64,000 nucleotides of DNA from Linanthus parryae (GCA_023055425.1 JALGPY010000070.1:62001-126000); one strand, 5' to 3'; shown: positions 11,573-23,776, counted from the first letter of the stretch. Numbers and translations are program-made. Notes: generated by a model not told the origin, from the letters alone.

Positions 11573-11798
11573 TGTGGGAATGGATTATCTAGAGGTAATC
11601 TTCATTGTATTATTGTATTATTTATGGAGATATTTAATATAATGAAGTCCTTAGATTGCAAATGTGTTATTTATCTTAAATATCCTAGTCGATTATACTG
11701 ATTAACAGGACGATCAACTATAGACTAGTATGTGGGTAGATTGATATGGAGATATCAAATCTAGCACATGTGCATTAGGAGTAATGGCATGCTGGATT
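11573..11798 (+). repeat. Angela-like LTR, first ~226 bp, plus strand
   Basis: It begins TGTGGGAATGGATTATCTAG and aligns with the 5' end of the LTR at 49564-50918 (TGTTGGAATAGATGCCCTAG on its own strand), continuing to the GGTAATGGC...CTGGATT block. It stops where the opposite-strand LTR of element E starts. Confidence 0.75.
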
Positions 11799-13220
11799 TG
11801 AAGATTTTTGTAATGGATTACGCAGCGGAATAAAACAAATAAAGATCCGCACAAAAACCTACAAGGATCACATGACTAGGCATCATAACGATAGTAAAGG
11901 ATTTAGTACAAATACTTTGTTTGTCTCCTTGGATGACTTCAAATGCAAAATAATGTTCACGTCTTTAAGGATAGTCCACTCCTTGGATTGTCTCTGGATT
12001 CTCCACACCTTTGTGCTAGCTAGGATGAAGGAGGAAGAAGAAGAATCACACAAACCGGAGCAAAGGAGGGGGCGGCACCCTCCTTCTGGCCGACAGGTAG
12101 AGGGGCGACACTAGGGGGTTCGTCCCTCTAGTGTTTTGTCTTTGTCCTTGCTGTTTTCTCTCCTTGTGTGATAACAATTATGGCACTCTTATGAGAAATA
12201 AGCTAGGAGTGTTCTTTATATATGTTAACTACATAAAAGCCCCAATACTAATCTTGTCCTAACACGGATTACGACACATTGCAAATAGTCCCACTAAGTT
12301 TGTATGTGGTTGCGCATTGATCCTTCTATTTAATTAATCATATTAATTAATTCCCAAGTCCGGTTTAATCTATAGGGAGTGTGACCCCATAGTTTTCTAC
12401 TTAGTTGGTACTAACGATTACTAAAAAGGAGTGGTGTCTAGCAACACATCAAGGCCACCCAACTAATATAAATAGTCAGTAATTCGACAAACCTTGTGCA
12501 AGTATTGTCTCATCACTTTGTCTCTATATCCAGATTGGACACGAGACATACCAGTCACACTAGTATATCCAATCCATAGTTTCTCGATCCTGGGAATAGT
12601 CTTATCCATGCAGATAACATCAATATCCCATATTGATTTATCTGAGTCTGGCCAGACATTCTATAACCATCATCCCTCGAGTGGCCGCGGATATTTGTTC
12701 CCGTTATGTGGGAGGGACAAATTCTATCTATATCACTACCATCTCTAAGCTTGATTCCTATTGTGTCCGATATGCGCCATTATTACTACCCAGTCACGGT
12801 GTAGCGTTTGACGATATTAAAACACAATATTCCAAAACTAGAGGATCTAGTGACTTTAAGTCTAAGGATGACAATACTGTTGCCACTACGAGAAGCACTT
12901 GTGACTTTACATAACTTGTATGTAGCCTCCTCGTTGTGGGTCAATCCAGCCTCCTCGTTGTGGGTCAATCCAGTATGCCATTACCCCTAATGCATACCCA
13001 TTTGTTGGATCGTGAAATCTCCATATCAATCCAATCCCATACCAGTCTATAGTTGATCGTCATGTTTAATAAATATAATGGACTAGGGATATTTAAGAAT
13101 ATAACATTTATATTCTAAGGACTTCATTCATGTTAACATATCTCCATATCGATAACATAATGAATTATAAATCCGTAAATGTCACAAGAAATAGACTGCC
13201 TCTAGGGCATATTTCCAGCA
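11799..13220 (-). repeat. 3' LTR of element E (Angela-like)
   Basis: On the minus strand it starts TGCTGGAAATATGCCCTAGAG, the well-known start of Angela/BARE-type LTRs. A TATATAAA box is at 12215-12222 (minus). A 24-base direct duplication lies at 12924-12971. It is followed by a polypurine tract (13221-13230). Open frames in it, such as 12494-12990, are LTR sequence and not genes. Confidence 0.85.
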
Positions 13221-14480
13221 GTCTCCCACTTGTGCTAGAGTCAATATTGTGCATCGTATGCCTATTGATCTAGCGCGGCCCTTCATGCTTATGTTGCGCA
13301 AAGGGCATGGTAGGCGAGACACATTGCTGGTATTTTGCATAAATTCACATCTCCTCTATCGATAATCGATTGAGATTGAATATTCTAAATAAGTGCAACC
13401 CATGCAATAATATACTCAGTCCTCTATGGTAGAATCGGCAATTGTATCTTCCATGGAATCCCTTCCAGCTCACAGTTCCTCCCACTAAGGCAAAACATAA
13501 AACTTAACAATAATCTGAGATCTTCTTTGTTGGATTATAAGTTCATATCACTGTAACCCATTACTGTGAACTTTTCCTATCCTCCATATATCAATAATTC
13601 ATCCTTTATTTCTTCTCAAGTACTTAAGGATAATCTTCATAATTATTCAGTGACTCTCACCCGGATTTGACTGGTATCTAAGTGTCATACCATATGACAT
13701 GTATGGTCTTAGGACATAACATGGCGTATGCTGTGAACCTTATCCATACGGTCCTTCTCAATCTAATTGGAAGGACAGTTAGCCTTTGAAAGACTAATTC
13801 CACTTGACATAGGTAAGAATCCATATTCTTGCATGTTGAACCATTTCAACACCTTGTCAATATATGTACCATGACTTATGCCGAACAACTATCTTGATCT
13901 ATCTGCATAGATCTTTATAGATTGTCTCGCTTAAGTCTTTTATTGAAAGTAAATTTCCTAGCCAATCTCTACTTGTACTGCAGAATAGAGATATTATTCC
14001 CAATAAACAGTATGTCTCCACATAGAAGACCAAAAATATAGCTGTGCTCCCACTAACCATCTTGTAAACACAAGATTCATCTTCTTTCTTGATGGAATCA
14101 AACCATTTGATTTCATCATTAATCGAAGATTCCAACTATAAGAAGCTAGATTTAATCCATAAATGGATCTTTGGAACTTGCACATCTTTTGAGCACGCTG
14201 TAGATTGACAAAAACCCTCTAGTGTGCTACACACGTCAAGGAGGTTTCTATATCCATCTACCAAATTGTGCAAGCTACATTTGCAAGTAAGATGTGAAAT
14301 GGATTTAAGCATCGCAATTGGGAAAATATTTCTTCATAGTCCATACTATGAACTCGCAAGAAACCTCTAGGCACCAATCATCCCTTAAAAAATAATCCCA
14401 TTACCATCCATGTTAGTTTCCTCATAACCCACTTGCACCCTATGGGTCCTATCCTTTCAGGTGGTTCCACCAAAGTTTAT
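13221..14480 (-). pseudogene. Element E RNase H and reverse transcriptase (heavily decayed)
   Basis: The region is collinear with 50919-52367. RT scraps include CKFQRSIYGL and DESCVYKMVSGS (13994-14185), matching KVCKLQRFIYGL and DESCLYKKVSGS in the better copy. The YVDD region reads FYVETY, so both aspartates of the box are lost. Many stops and shifts. No protein can come from this. Confidence 0.7.
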
Positions 14481-15762
14481 ACTTTGTTGGTATACATGGA
14501 TTCCATTTCATATCTCATGGCTCCAAGCCATTACTGAGATTCTGGCCCAGTCGTGGCCACCTCATAGGCTTTAGGCTCATATCCATGAGCAATACATCAC
14601 TGGGTTATGAAAAATCCATATTTCTCTAACCCCTTGATATATTTAACCTACGAGGTTCTTGTGTTACCTGAGTAGGTTTCTCCACAACACCTTGTGATCC
14701 TGCTCATGTTCCATCAAATGATTAGTGTTATTTTTTGGTTCTTGAACTCATTCAAGTTCTACTGTCCTCCCACTGTTTCTTTTAGAGACAATCTCTATCT
14801 AAAAACACAGCGGTTTGATCAACAAACAATTTTTTATCGATTGGATTGTTGAGATAATATCCTTATTTCCTCAGGATATTCTACATAGTACATTTATCCG
14901 ACTTGGGTCCAAGTTTATCTGTAAACTATTTATATAAAACTTCATAACCCAAATTCTTTATGAATGAAATACTAGGAAACTTCCCAGTCCATATCTCATG
15001 TGGTGTTTTACATAACTGATTTATATGGAACAAGGTTAAGGGAGAATTTGATGCAATTAGAACATGGTCCCTAAAGAAAACTGGAAGTTCTGTTTGACGC
15101 CTCATGGACCGAACCATTTCCTAAAAAGTTTTGATCTCTGTTGAGCGAGTTTGGATCATATCCAACACTCCCATAGATGCTTGTCAGACTCTAGGCTTAA
15201 GTATTCTCCTCCACAATCCAATCATAGAGCCATAATACTTTTGCCGATCTGGTTCTCTATTTCATTCTTGAATTCCTTGAGCTCTTCAAAGAATTCTGAT
15301 TTGTCTCTTCATAAGATACACAAATCCATATTCCCTGAAGTATTAGTAAATATGATGAAGTACTGAAAACCACCTTTAGCACTTGTGCTTAGCGACTTAC
15401 ATACATCAATATGTATGATTCCCAAAAGATCATATATTTTACCAATAAATAAGTCTTACATGTATCATACGATTCAAAATCAAAATGAGTCCAGATATTC
15501 ATCCATATGGAGTTCTAGATATGTATCTCTTATTCATGTGGCCTAAACGGCAATGCAAAAAATAAGTGAGGTTCATATCATTATATGCAAACCTCTTGGT
15601 ATTAATGTTATAGCTGAAATTATCATGATCAAGGATATTCAATCCATTAGACAAAATTGCATTACAATAATGCATATCAGAAAAAATGGAACAGCATTTG
15701 TCCTTAATTATGATAGAGCTTTTCTTTTCCAAATAAGAAACTATGATAATGCTCCTACTCAT
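14481..15762 (-). pseudogene. Element E integrase and protease remnants
   Basis: Fragments VRSMRRQTELPVFFRDHVL and the block HEIWTGKFPSISFIKNLGY (14926-15117) match the integrase tail of the copy at 52368-53467. YFLHCRLGHMNKRYISR (15499-15762) is the integrase zinc-finger start. Both are out of frame with each other and carry stops. Confidence 0.68.
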
Positions 15763-16250
15763 AGCAGGAGATAATCACTTTCGTCTAATTCATGAACAAT
15801 TTTAGAAAGGTAGAGATGATTCCCTACGGCTAATTCAGCAACCCCTTGCTTCATTGCCCCAAGTGTAGGTTTATTTCTTCCTTATCCAATTTTCTACATC
15901 CCTTGAGACCCTTGACATTTCTATAAACGTGAGATCCTCATCTAATATCATATACTCATGATGATGAGATATACACATTGACTTCTATAAAAAAAAACCT
16001 AAATTTAAATTCACAATTCCTTTATTATTTCCTTCCAGGTACTTTGGGCAGTCTCTCTTCCTCTACACAACCTATGGGAATAAGGCAACTTGGTTTTTAG
16101 CAACAAGTTTGCTTTATACCCACATTGTCGGCGCAATTATTTTTCCCTTACCCATGCTTTTAACCATTAACATGTTTTGTCGTAGCACTTAATGAGTGCT
16201 TTGTTTAGCGATTCTCAATCATATTGAGTAAATCATCTTTGAACAAAACT
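15763..16250 (-). pseudogene. Element E protease and gag C-terminus remnant
   Basis: The minus strand retains scraps of the knuckle region (RKRDCPKYLEG near 16050, compare RRNFLKYQEDKR in the copy at 53916-54281). Stops are frequent. It ends at a duplicated leader segment. Confidence 0.5.
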
Positions 16251-16497
16251 ATAACTGCATCCAAAGCCATTCTCGGGCCAATTGGGAGAATAACTACTTA
16301 TTCTTTATCTATCTCATAGATAACTCACATACTCTAAGCTTTCAATCCCTTTGAAGCATCTTAGTTGCGCTTGACCTCTTGCTTAAGCAGTCACACGTTA
16401 CTAGCTTGTGTCATCGCGTCATATCTCGATGAATCAAGTCGCCTTACTTTGGCAAGCCTGTACTTATTCCATCTTGATCAGACGAGTGCTAATAAAG
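16251..16497 (-). repeat. Second copy of element E leader inside gag
   Basis: This stretch repeats the leader found at 17110-17277 plus 29968-30040: the blocks ATTGGG.ATAACT.CTTAT, GCACGTTAC/GTTACTAGCTTGTG and ATGAATCAAGTCGCC.TACTTTGGCA are shared in order. It interrupts gag homology near 16498. Confidence 0.6.
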
Positions 16498-16860
16498 AGA
16501 GTGAAAAGTGGGGCTACACTTCAAGCCTTTCATGTCTAGCTCGCTGTTTGAAAGAGATTCCTTTAATGTATGATCATATCGTACGCCTCCATGTTTCTCA
16601 TCTTGCTTCCAAAGCTCAAAGTTCATGGCAGCTAACACGAGGCAAGTGACATCCAAAGAACCATTCTTTGATGTTACTTCCATTAGGTTTTAGTGTGTTT
16701 TGGTAGTCGTTGGGAAGAGAACTTTATGTTCTATGATGTAAAATTTTTTTTCTTTTAATTTGCGAACAATTCTCGATTTCATACAAGTCTAGAAAACTGT
16801 TTTCAGAGAACTTGTCCTTCTCAATGACATAAAGTCGTGTTTTGTTTGTTTAATGCCATA
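16498..16860 (-). pseudogene. Element E gag N-terminus remnant
   Basis: Scraps correspond to the gag of the relatives at 47917 and 54884: a KDKFSEN.FLDLY segment near 16800 (relative LSGNNFLDWYRN), CHEL.ALEARWETWRRT and SFKQRARHERLEV (relative LFQEQARHARYEV). Multiple stops. The rest of gag lies beyond the duplicated leader. Confidence 0.55.
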
Positions 16861-17277
16861 GGTACTCAATACAAGAAGAATAATGCAAATATTGTGACGT
16901 CATACTATATTTAACAAGTATTTAATTTGTTAGACAAAGATCCCCTATTTTTCTTGGATTAATAAACCTCCATATTAATGCGGAAAATATCATTATATTT
17001 TCTAGTGGGCCAAGATCCATATTTCACTTCTTTTTTTACTTGCTTTGGCAAGTCACCCAAAAATTAGTTACTTAGGTAGAAATCATTCCATTTGCATCCC
17101 CATGTAAATCTTGGTTCAATTGGGCAAATAACTCCTTATTTATCTATCCCTTAGATAATCCCAACTGGTTACCTCTAGGATTTTATTGGGAAAATTACCT
17201 AGTTGCGTCCGACCTCTTACTTCAACAGTTGCACGTTACTTGCTTGTGCCATCGCATCGCATTAAAATGAACCAAGT
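16861..17277 (-). other. Element E leader, left half, ending in the CAAGT target duplication
   Basis: Collinear with 54950-55330. It holds the block TTTTCTAGTGGG(C/T)CAAGATCCAT and the poly-pyrimidine stretch typical of the relatives. The last five bases (17273-17277, CAAGT) are repeated at 29968-29972 on the other side of Sirevirus D. Confidence 0.7.
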
Positions 17278-18792
17278 TGAAAGTGTGTAATGTAAACTAA
17301 ATACAGGACCTAAATACTCTAGAAGGGGGGGGGGGGGGGGTTGAATAGAGTATGGAAACTTTTTGCAAAACTCAAAACTTAACATATTAGCTTTGTGTGA
17401 AACTCAAATCTCAAGGCCTTGAGATTTTAGAAAAAAATTTGAAACTAACAAAGGAAAAAAGAAAGCTTCAAGGCCTTGAACTATTATCAGTTCTAAGCAG
17501 CTTATAAACCCTAATTTGATTTGAGTTGTGTGCAACAGATAATAATCAAACTGTAAAGTAAAGAACACAAAGCAATTTACAGAGTTCATTCCCAATGGAC
17601 CTAATCTCTGCCTGAGGGATCTAATCCCACCAGGATTTGGCAAACACTTCTTATTAATCACACAGAAACAGCCCTAGATCTTCAAGCCTAAGTGATTTCC
17701 CTTACACCTATACAACTTGTGGTTCCAAACCTATCTAGTTCCAGCTACTAACTGTTGAGCTAACAAGAACCTCTTGTTGTTCACTTGAACAACCAACCAC
17801 TAGGTTAAGTGAGGTTTAAGATAATCAAATGATACACAAATTACAAAACAAGTGAAGAACACAGTAGAAGAGATAAGCTATTGAAGCCTGGATGTGTTCT
17901 TCTGAAAACTGGATTGATCTGATCTTCTGAAATCTGGATTGAAGGTTGAATCCTTGTGTGTGTTTGAATGAATGATCTCCCAAAAATTTGTCACACCTTT
18001 CTGAGTATTCTGCAAGCCTCTCTACCTTCAAAATTCAAACCAGTCTCTTTTATCCACAGCTGCAACTGATTGAGAGATTTTAGGATCTCAGTTCCTACAA
18101 ATCCTCCTTCTGTTTTCAACAGAAATTCATACAGATCTAAGTGGATATCCGTTGTAGTTTGTTGAGATAGCTCTTGCACGTTTAAAAAACCTGAAACAAC
18201 ATTAAAACACAGCAAAAACAAAATCCAGAAAGATAACAGTGCTATGACTGTTTGGTTTTCCAGTTTCTGATAAAACTGGTTAAAAGATTAGAACAGTAAT
18301 CTGTTTAACTTCTGACACATATAAATCATGAAAAACAAGTTTAAGACTCTTAGAAGTCAATGAAAAATTACAATAATAAGAATCACAACCTGCAAGAAAG
18401 AATCAACTTAGTTCTGTAAAAATTGTCAGCAGCTCAAGGCACATCTCAAGGCCTTGGAGCTCTGAACCTGCTTCACAGATTTTCAAAGTTAAACCCTGAA
18501 AACTTTGATTCTTCCTATTCTGATCATCTGCAATTGTGTTAGATATGTAAATAATGTAAAACAAGAGTATATGCAGTAAATCCCTGATCTGTGTAATCAG
18601 ATATCCAATCTGCAACACAAAACTGTTAGAACATATAGCAAGATAAGAACAACTCTCAAGACTTTGAAGCTCTGTCAGTATCTCAAGGCCTTGAAGTATC
18701 TGAAATGCATTGCTGCCTCTGTCTTTGTCTTTGTCTTTCATCACTCAAAATAATTACCATCCAAAACTCATTCAAGGGTCTTTGAATCAACA
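17278..18792 (-). repeat. 3' LTR of Sirevirus D
   Basis: On the minus strand it runs from TGTTGATTCAAAG to CACACTTTCA. It holds 16 G at 17325-17340, and palindromes at 17411-17422 and 17467-17480. Open frames in it (17404-17661, 17825-18221, 18403-18744) recur in the other LTR and have no motif. Confidence 0.93.
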
Positions 18793-19210
18793 ATCTCCCC
18801 CTTGATGAAAGACAAAACCTACAGTCTTGTGTAGATTTTCCTGCCACTTGTTATAAAAATTAGATAACCACATATTGCAGATACAATAGACAATAATACT
18901 ACAGATAACCAGTAAAGCACAGATAATCAGCAAAATTTATACATATAACCACAATAATATAATAACACAACTGATTAAACCAAAACAACCGAGTATTATT
19001 ATTATTCCAAGTACTGCAAGAAACACCAATTAACACATAATTTCTCCCCCTTTTTGACTTTCATCAAATAAGGATGAAGACATGTTGGATCATTACTCAG
19101 AGTCTTAAAAAAAAACTTAAACAAAATTATTGCTAAAAAGTCAAGGCCTTGAGAACAAAAAATAAGAAGAGAAAGAAATAGAAGGTCAAGGCTTTGGTCT
19201 TCTATTTTCT
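18793..19210 (-). promoter_or_regulatory. Two polypurine tracts and 3' UTR of Sirevirus D
   Basis: The tract beside the LTR is AGGGGGAGAT (18793-18802, minus). A second one, AAAAAGGGGGAGAAA, lies at 19041-19055. Such tracts prime plus-strand DNA; more than one is a reported Sirevirus trait. A CAAGGCCTTG word lies at 19142-19151. Confidence 0.8.
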
Positions 19211-20980
19211 TCAATTCTTCTTTGATGTCTGGCCTTTCTCTAAGCCTTCTCCAACTTCTTCTTCACTTGCAACATCTTCAGCAGACTGATTACCTTCTTT
19301 TTCAGCTTCCACTTCTGCAACAACTTCTTGAATTATCTCATCCACTTTCTTATTAACCTGCACTGAATCCCCTTTTGTAGCTGCATCAACACCTGTGTCT
19401 TCACCAGCATCTTTTTCATCAGTTTGTTCATACATATCCTTTGAAGTAAGCACCACTGGAATTGGCTTCTTTTTCTTCTTCAGAAAATCACCCAACCTTT
19501 CATCTGAATCCACACTGGTGTCATGACTAGTAGCAGAAGGTATCTTCTCCAATTTCAAATCCTTGATGACAACATCCAGCTTTCCATTCATAACATTCAT
19601 CAAGCCCTTGAACTGGTTGAATTTAGTTGACAGGTCAAATAACCTTTGTCTGAGATCTTCAATCTCAACCTGCTGATCCTCAAACTTCTCAACCAACAAA
19701 GAATAATCCTCATTGGTTTGTCCTTTCCTGATGTAGTCCCCTTTGGCTTCACAAACTCCTTCTCTCCAAGTTCTTCCTTTGAAAAATCTGAATAAAACTT
19801 CCAATGTCCTTTCCCAGTCTGAACTACCCCAATCCTCTAAAGTGCAGTCTCATCAATCAAACCAAAATCTCTAGTAATCTTTTCCTCCCCTTTCATGGGT
19901 ACATCAAAATATTCAAAGAAAAGAGGTAACAGGTTGGCATATGGAAGAGGATGGTTTCTAGTTCTGGTTGCACAATAAATCATATGCTCCATAACAACTT
20001 TTGGCAAGTCTATCTCAAACCCTTTAGATATCAGATCAAAATAAGAACCTTATCAGTCACTAACTCCCTTGAGTTTTACCTAGGAACTACACTTCTCATC
20101 AGAATTGTAAACAGGATTTTGGCTTCACAGTTGAGCACATAGTGTGTCAACTGCTTTGGACCAGAGGGTACACCATCAATGAAAAACATATCCTTTTCCT
20201 TATCCAGACACTCCTTCCTATCAGGGTAATCTCCAACATTATACTTCCTAGGAATGCCCATGACTTTGGCAAAAATCCTATGATCTAACCTCAAGTCTTT
20301 CCCAGCCACTTTTGAAGTTAACACCATTTTATCATCACCTTCAGAAACCAAATTCAAATAAAACAACCTAGTTAACCTAGGAAAGTCCTTTGAACTAGGA
20401 TTTAACACCTTCCAAACAACCGTTTCTCTTAATTTTCTCATACAATCAATATCCAATTTATCCAATAAATCCTCAGAAACAATACTACAGAAAGCTACCT
20501 TAGATGAAGCATAACCTTGCATCCATACAGTTCTAACCTTAGAGCTAACAAACCAGTCTATAGGAAGTACATTCTTACCTTGATAACCTTTCTTAGTTGC
20601 AGCAGCAACCTGCTTAAACCTAGTTTTCTTCTCTGAGGGTTTGCTCTTCTCTTGTTCTCCTTCAGATAGTTTCTTCTTGCTTTCTTGAGCATATTTCCCC
20701 TTTTCCTCTTCACCAGTCTTTTTATTTTCTCCCCTTTCTTATTCTCTGACCTAGGTTGATCACCACCCTGAGTCTGTGTCTCCTGCTGTGGATCAATGCT
20801 TGAGCCTTCATCTCCCTTCTCTGTTCTGGACTTCTTTGCAGGAGGGGTGTCCTCATGCAAGCTCTGAGTGTTTTCTGAATCTGAATCAGAAATCACTATC
20901 TTCTCCTTCTTATTTTCCCTCTTTTTGGATCTGCCAGAAGGTTTCCCCTGTTGCTGAATTCTGGCTGATTTGCGCTCCAT
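19211..20980 (-). pseudogene. Sirevirus D third ORF (env-like position), broken
   Basis: It starts at ATG 20980 (MERKSARIQQQGK) after a CT-rich leader. The N-terminal 140 residues are basic and acidic, low complexity (IVISDSDSEN, PAKKSRTEK). After a shift near 20730 comes a conserved central part (20522-20076) with ASSKVAFCSIVSE, FPRLTRLFYLNLVSEG and MGIPRKYNVGDYP. A stop at about 20073 and further shifts precede a block shared with the two other copies (RIGVVQTGKGHWKFY) and a C-terminal coiled-coil-like stretch followed by an acidic tail (19804-19211). It resembles the plant transposon-linked domain seen in some Sirevirus 3' ORFs; I could not confirm the family. Role unknown; no clear signal peptide or membrane segment is visible. 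Confidence 0.7.
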
Positions 20981-21130
20981 TTTGGGGTTTAGGGTTTTGA
21001 GAAGAGAATGTGATTGAGAGAAATTGAGAGAGAGAGGAGAGTCGTAGAGAATTGAGAGAGAATGAGAGGAATAAGCCCTGACTTTCAGCTTAAGTAGGTT
21101 GAAAAGGATGAGTCATAAAAGGACTCTGCT
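20981..21130 (-). promoter_or_regulatory. Plant-like leader of the third ORF (AAACCC box and CT-rich stretch)
   Basis: Directly before the ATG the minus strand reads AAAACCCTAAACCCCAAA (20981-20998), a telo-box-like element, preceded by CT repeats at 21005-21075. The same design (CT-rich, AAAACCCCAAACTCTA, ATG) precedes the third ORF of unit C. Y-patch and telo-box elements are common in plant promoters and 5' UTRs. A promoter here is inference. Confidence 0.55.
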
Positions 21131-21399
21131 AAATCAACATGCAAAATAGAATCTTGAAAAAATATTTTTGGATATTTTAGAAAATTCTCTGAGTAATTCA
21201 AATATTATACAGTTATCTAAAAAGATAAGATGTAATAATTACAGATATTTTTCAAGACCTGAAGAACAATCTCAAGGCCATGAGATTTTCTGCAGTTTGA
21301 GAAACTTCAAAGCTTTGAGCTATACATTCAAGGCTTTGGAAAGTATAATCTCAAGACTTTGAGATTTCAACACATAATCACATATAAGTACTGATACTC
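21131..21399 (-). other. Spacer between RNase H and the third ORF, with palindromes
   Basis: No gene is seen. It holds TTCAAAGCTTTGA near 21305-21318, TTCAAGGCTTTGG near 21328-21341 and TCTCAAGACTTTGAGA near 21350-21365. Confidence 0.6.
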
Positions 21400-21754
21400 C
21401 CTCTAAACCAATGCATTCTTGTTTAACATCCCCAATTCAAGCCTTAGAGATGAAAACCTATCATCTGGCAAAGGTTTAGTGAAAATATCAGCAATCTGCA
21501 TTGAAGTAGAAATAAAATTTAAAACAACATCACCTTGTTCTGCATGATCTCTAAGGAAATGATGTCTCACATCTATGTGCTTGGTTCTTCAGTGCTGGAC
21601 TGGATTCTTAGAGATTGAGATAGCACTTGTGTTGTCACAATGAATAGGCACATTTCAGAAATTGTAGCCAAGATCTTTAAGTTGCTGAGCAATCCATAAC
21701 ACTTGTGAACAACAAGCTCCAGCTGCAATGTATTCAGCTTCTGCAGTTGATAAT

Positions 21755-23415
21755 TGACGCGGATTTCTTAACGCGTATGCGCAAGTGCACGGGGGTGGTA
21801 TTTCAACCCCGAGTTATCGATCCCACGAGGACAGACTTATGATTATCTAACTAGTTATTTAATTTAGTGTATGGTGCAGGAGGAAAGATTTGATTGATTT
21901 TAGAAATTGAAATAACAACTAATCTAATATTTTTGTATTTTTTTATATTTAAGAAACAAGTTTGGAGAAACTAGGCAATCTCTAGATCACCTAGGGCTGT
22001 AGACGATTTCCGGATAATCTGAGCAACACGTTAACTATAGTCTAACTAAGCCGGGTAATAGCGCTGACTATCTCCTATTGGTCTCAAGTCATTCTACGTC
22101 ACGGTAGACTACAATCTCCTATCGGTCTCTTGTGTCTACCGGTTCGTTCTAGTAGGCTAACGACATGCACGACAACGGGTCATGTCGGTCCACCGTTGCA
22201 CGAAACAGTCGAATCTCACCTACCGAATCTACCCACACTAGCCAATCCGAACACATCTCTTCTCAGTCTCAGTGATACGGGATTGATGTTCAATTCTCAT
22301 CCTAGTTAGTTAGAATCACTGTCGTGCATCCGCTAACTAAGCAGTGTTTCCAGTTAGCTACTCCATTAACACTGAGTATTAAGCACAGTACATGAACAAT
22401 TGAATTAAAATATTGCTAACTTTAAGCATGAGTCAACTATTGAACAAACCCTAATTCTTGAACCCTAGTTTTATCTCCTAATCGTGTCACTCAATTAGGA
22501 TTACTAGCATAAACAAGAAACTAGAATTGATTCAAAAGAAGAAATCAATAAATCATGAAGCAAAGATTAAATCCGGAAAAATATCATCGTTTACATTAAC
22601 CCTAGGCTCTCAAAGAGACGCCTAGCAAAACTTCTAGCTAATAATAATCAACCAAACAAGACTTACAAGTTTCTCCATACAAAGATTGAGAGAGAAAAAG
22701 AAGAAATCAAACTTAGAGCTTCAATGGAGGAGAAGTCCTCCTCTTGTGCGTCTGTCTCCTTTCTTCTTCACATTCCTGTCCTTTTTTTTCCCCAATGAGA
22801 CTCCTCTTAATTTTAGTCTTTTATGTATTAATTATCTCCCATTAGGTTTAGGAGTCCGTGTGTTTTTCTTCTTCTTAAGCAGATCGCACGACTTCCTTAA
22901 AGCAGATCGTGCGATTTGCTTCTCTTTTGCCTCAGATCTTATATCTGATCGTGTGATCTGCTCAGGTATTATCTCTGATCATGTGATCTCCTTAGATACT
23001 ACGAACATCCACTATGATCGTGGAAACAGTGAGTTGCTCAATTTTCTCCTCCAAATTTATTCCAAGTCTTGCCCAGATCACACGACCTCAGTTTTGCAAG
23101 TCGTGTGATCTGCTGATCTTGTCGTCTTCTCTCCAATCACGAGCTTTGTCTCAATTTCCGAAGTTCGTTTCTCCTCTTCTTTCAGTCTCCGAGTTACGTT
23201 TCCTGTCAAAACAACACGAAACACACCCGTGCGATCAAACGTGACAAAATAGCATAAATTAACACGAGAAACGCCCGGATTAGCAATTTATCGCTCAAAG
23301 CTACACTTACTAAATTTCCTCAAGTTCATAGTGTATTTATAATATATTCAACACGGAAACTACACAAAACGGTACACAAACGTAGAAGAAATATAACTCT
23401 AATATAGAGTTATCA
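21755..23415 (-). mobile_element. Solo LTR of an Athila-like gypsy element
   Basis: On the minus strand it starts TGATAACTC and ends GCGTCA, flanked by ATAAT at 21750-21754 and 23416-23420. Its end block (GCGTATGCGCAAGTGCAC and CCACGAGGACAGACT, seen on the plus strand) recurs inverted at 61080-61174. There is no internal region, so it arose by LTR-LTR recombination. The open frame at 22686-23108 has no recognisable content. Confidence 0.9.
22878..23118. repeat. Cluster of six GATC(G/A)YGYGAT-type inverted words
   Basis: Words start at about 22878, 22901, 22947, 22977, 23076 and 23100, for example AGCAGATCGTGCGATTTGCT (22901-22920) and GATCGTGTGATC (22947-22958). Several are near-palindromes. 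They lie about 297-537 bp from the LTR 5' end. Confidence 0.8.
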
Positions 23416-23776
23416 ATAATGCTACAGAATTTTGCTTTTTGGAATGTCAACTGATCAATGAAGATCCAAGAAATTGACAGCATCCAGAAGTACTTTTTCT
23501 GTCTACTTTATATCCTACAAAATCTGCATCTATATAGCCACTCAACATAAAATTAGATCTTCTTGGATACCAAAGCCCCAAGTCTATGGTTCCATTCAAA
23601 TATCTAAAAATTCTTTTGACTGCAGTTAAATGAATTTCCTTAGGATCTGCTTGGAATCTAGCACACATAAAGACACTGAACATAATATCAGGTCTACTAG
23701 CAGTTAAATACAACAGTGATCCAATCATACCTCTGTATTCCTTTTGATTCACACTCTTACCATTTGAATATTTGTC

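Larger units (their letters stand above)
21400..23776 (-). pseudogene. Sirevirus D RNase H, split by a solo LTR
   Basis: The upstream half (23416-23776) reads RGMIGSLLYLTASRPDIMFSV and GYIDADFVGYKVDRKSTSGC. The downstream half (21400-21749) reads AEYIAAGACCSQVLW and HIDVRHHFLRD up to LPDDRFSSLRLELGMLN. Removing 21755-23415 and one ATAAT restores collinearity with unit C (37690-38281). RNase H removes the RNA strand after reverse transcription. The insertion, and an in-frame stop in the downstream half, kill the gene. Confidence 0.85.

Noticed and set aside
12494..12990. Plus-strand frames with counterparts at 8800-9087
   Set aside because: Angela-like LTR sequence in both places.
17404..18744. 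Conserved minus-strand frames repeated at 28583-29793
   Set aside because: Repeated only because both are LTR copies; no start context or motif.
22686..23244. 140-aa and 76-aa plus-strand frames
   Set aside because: They fall inside a solo LTR and translate the palindrome cluster; no known motif.
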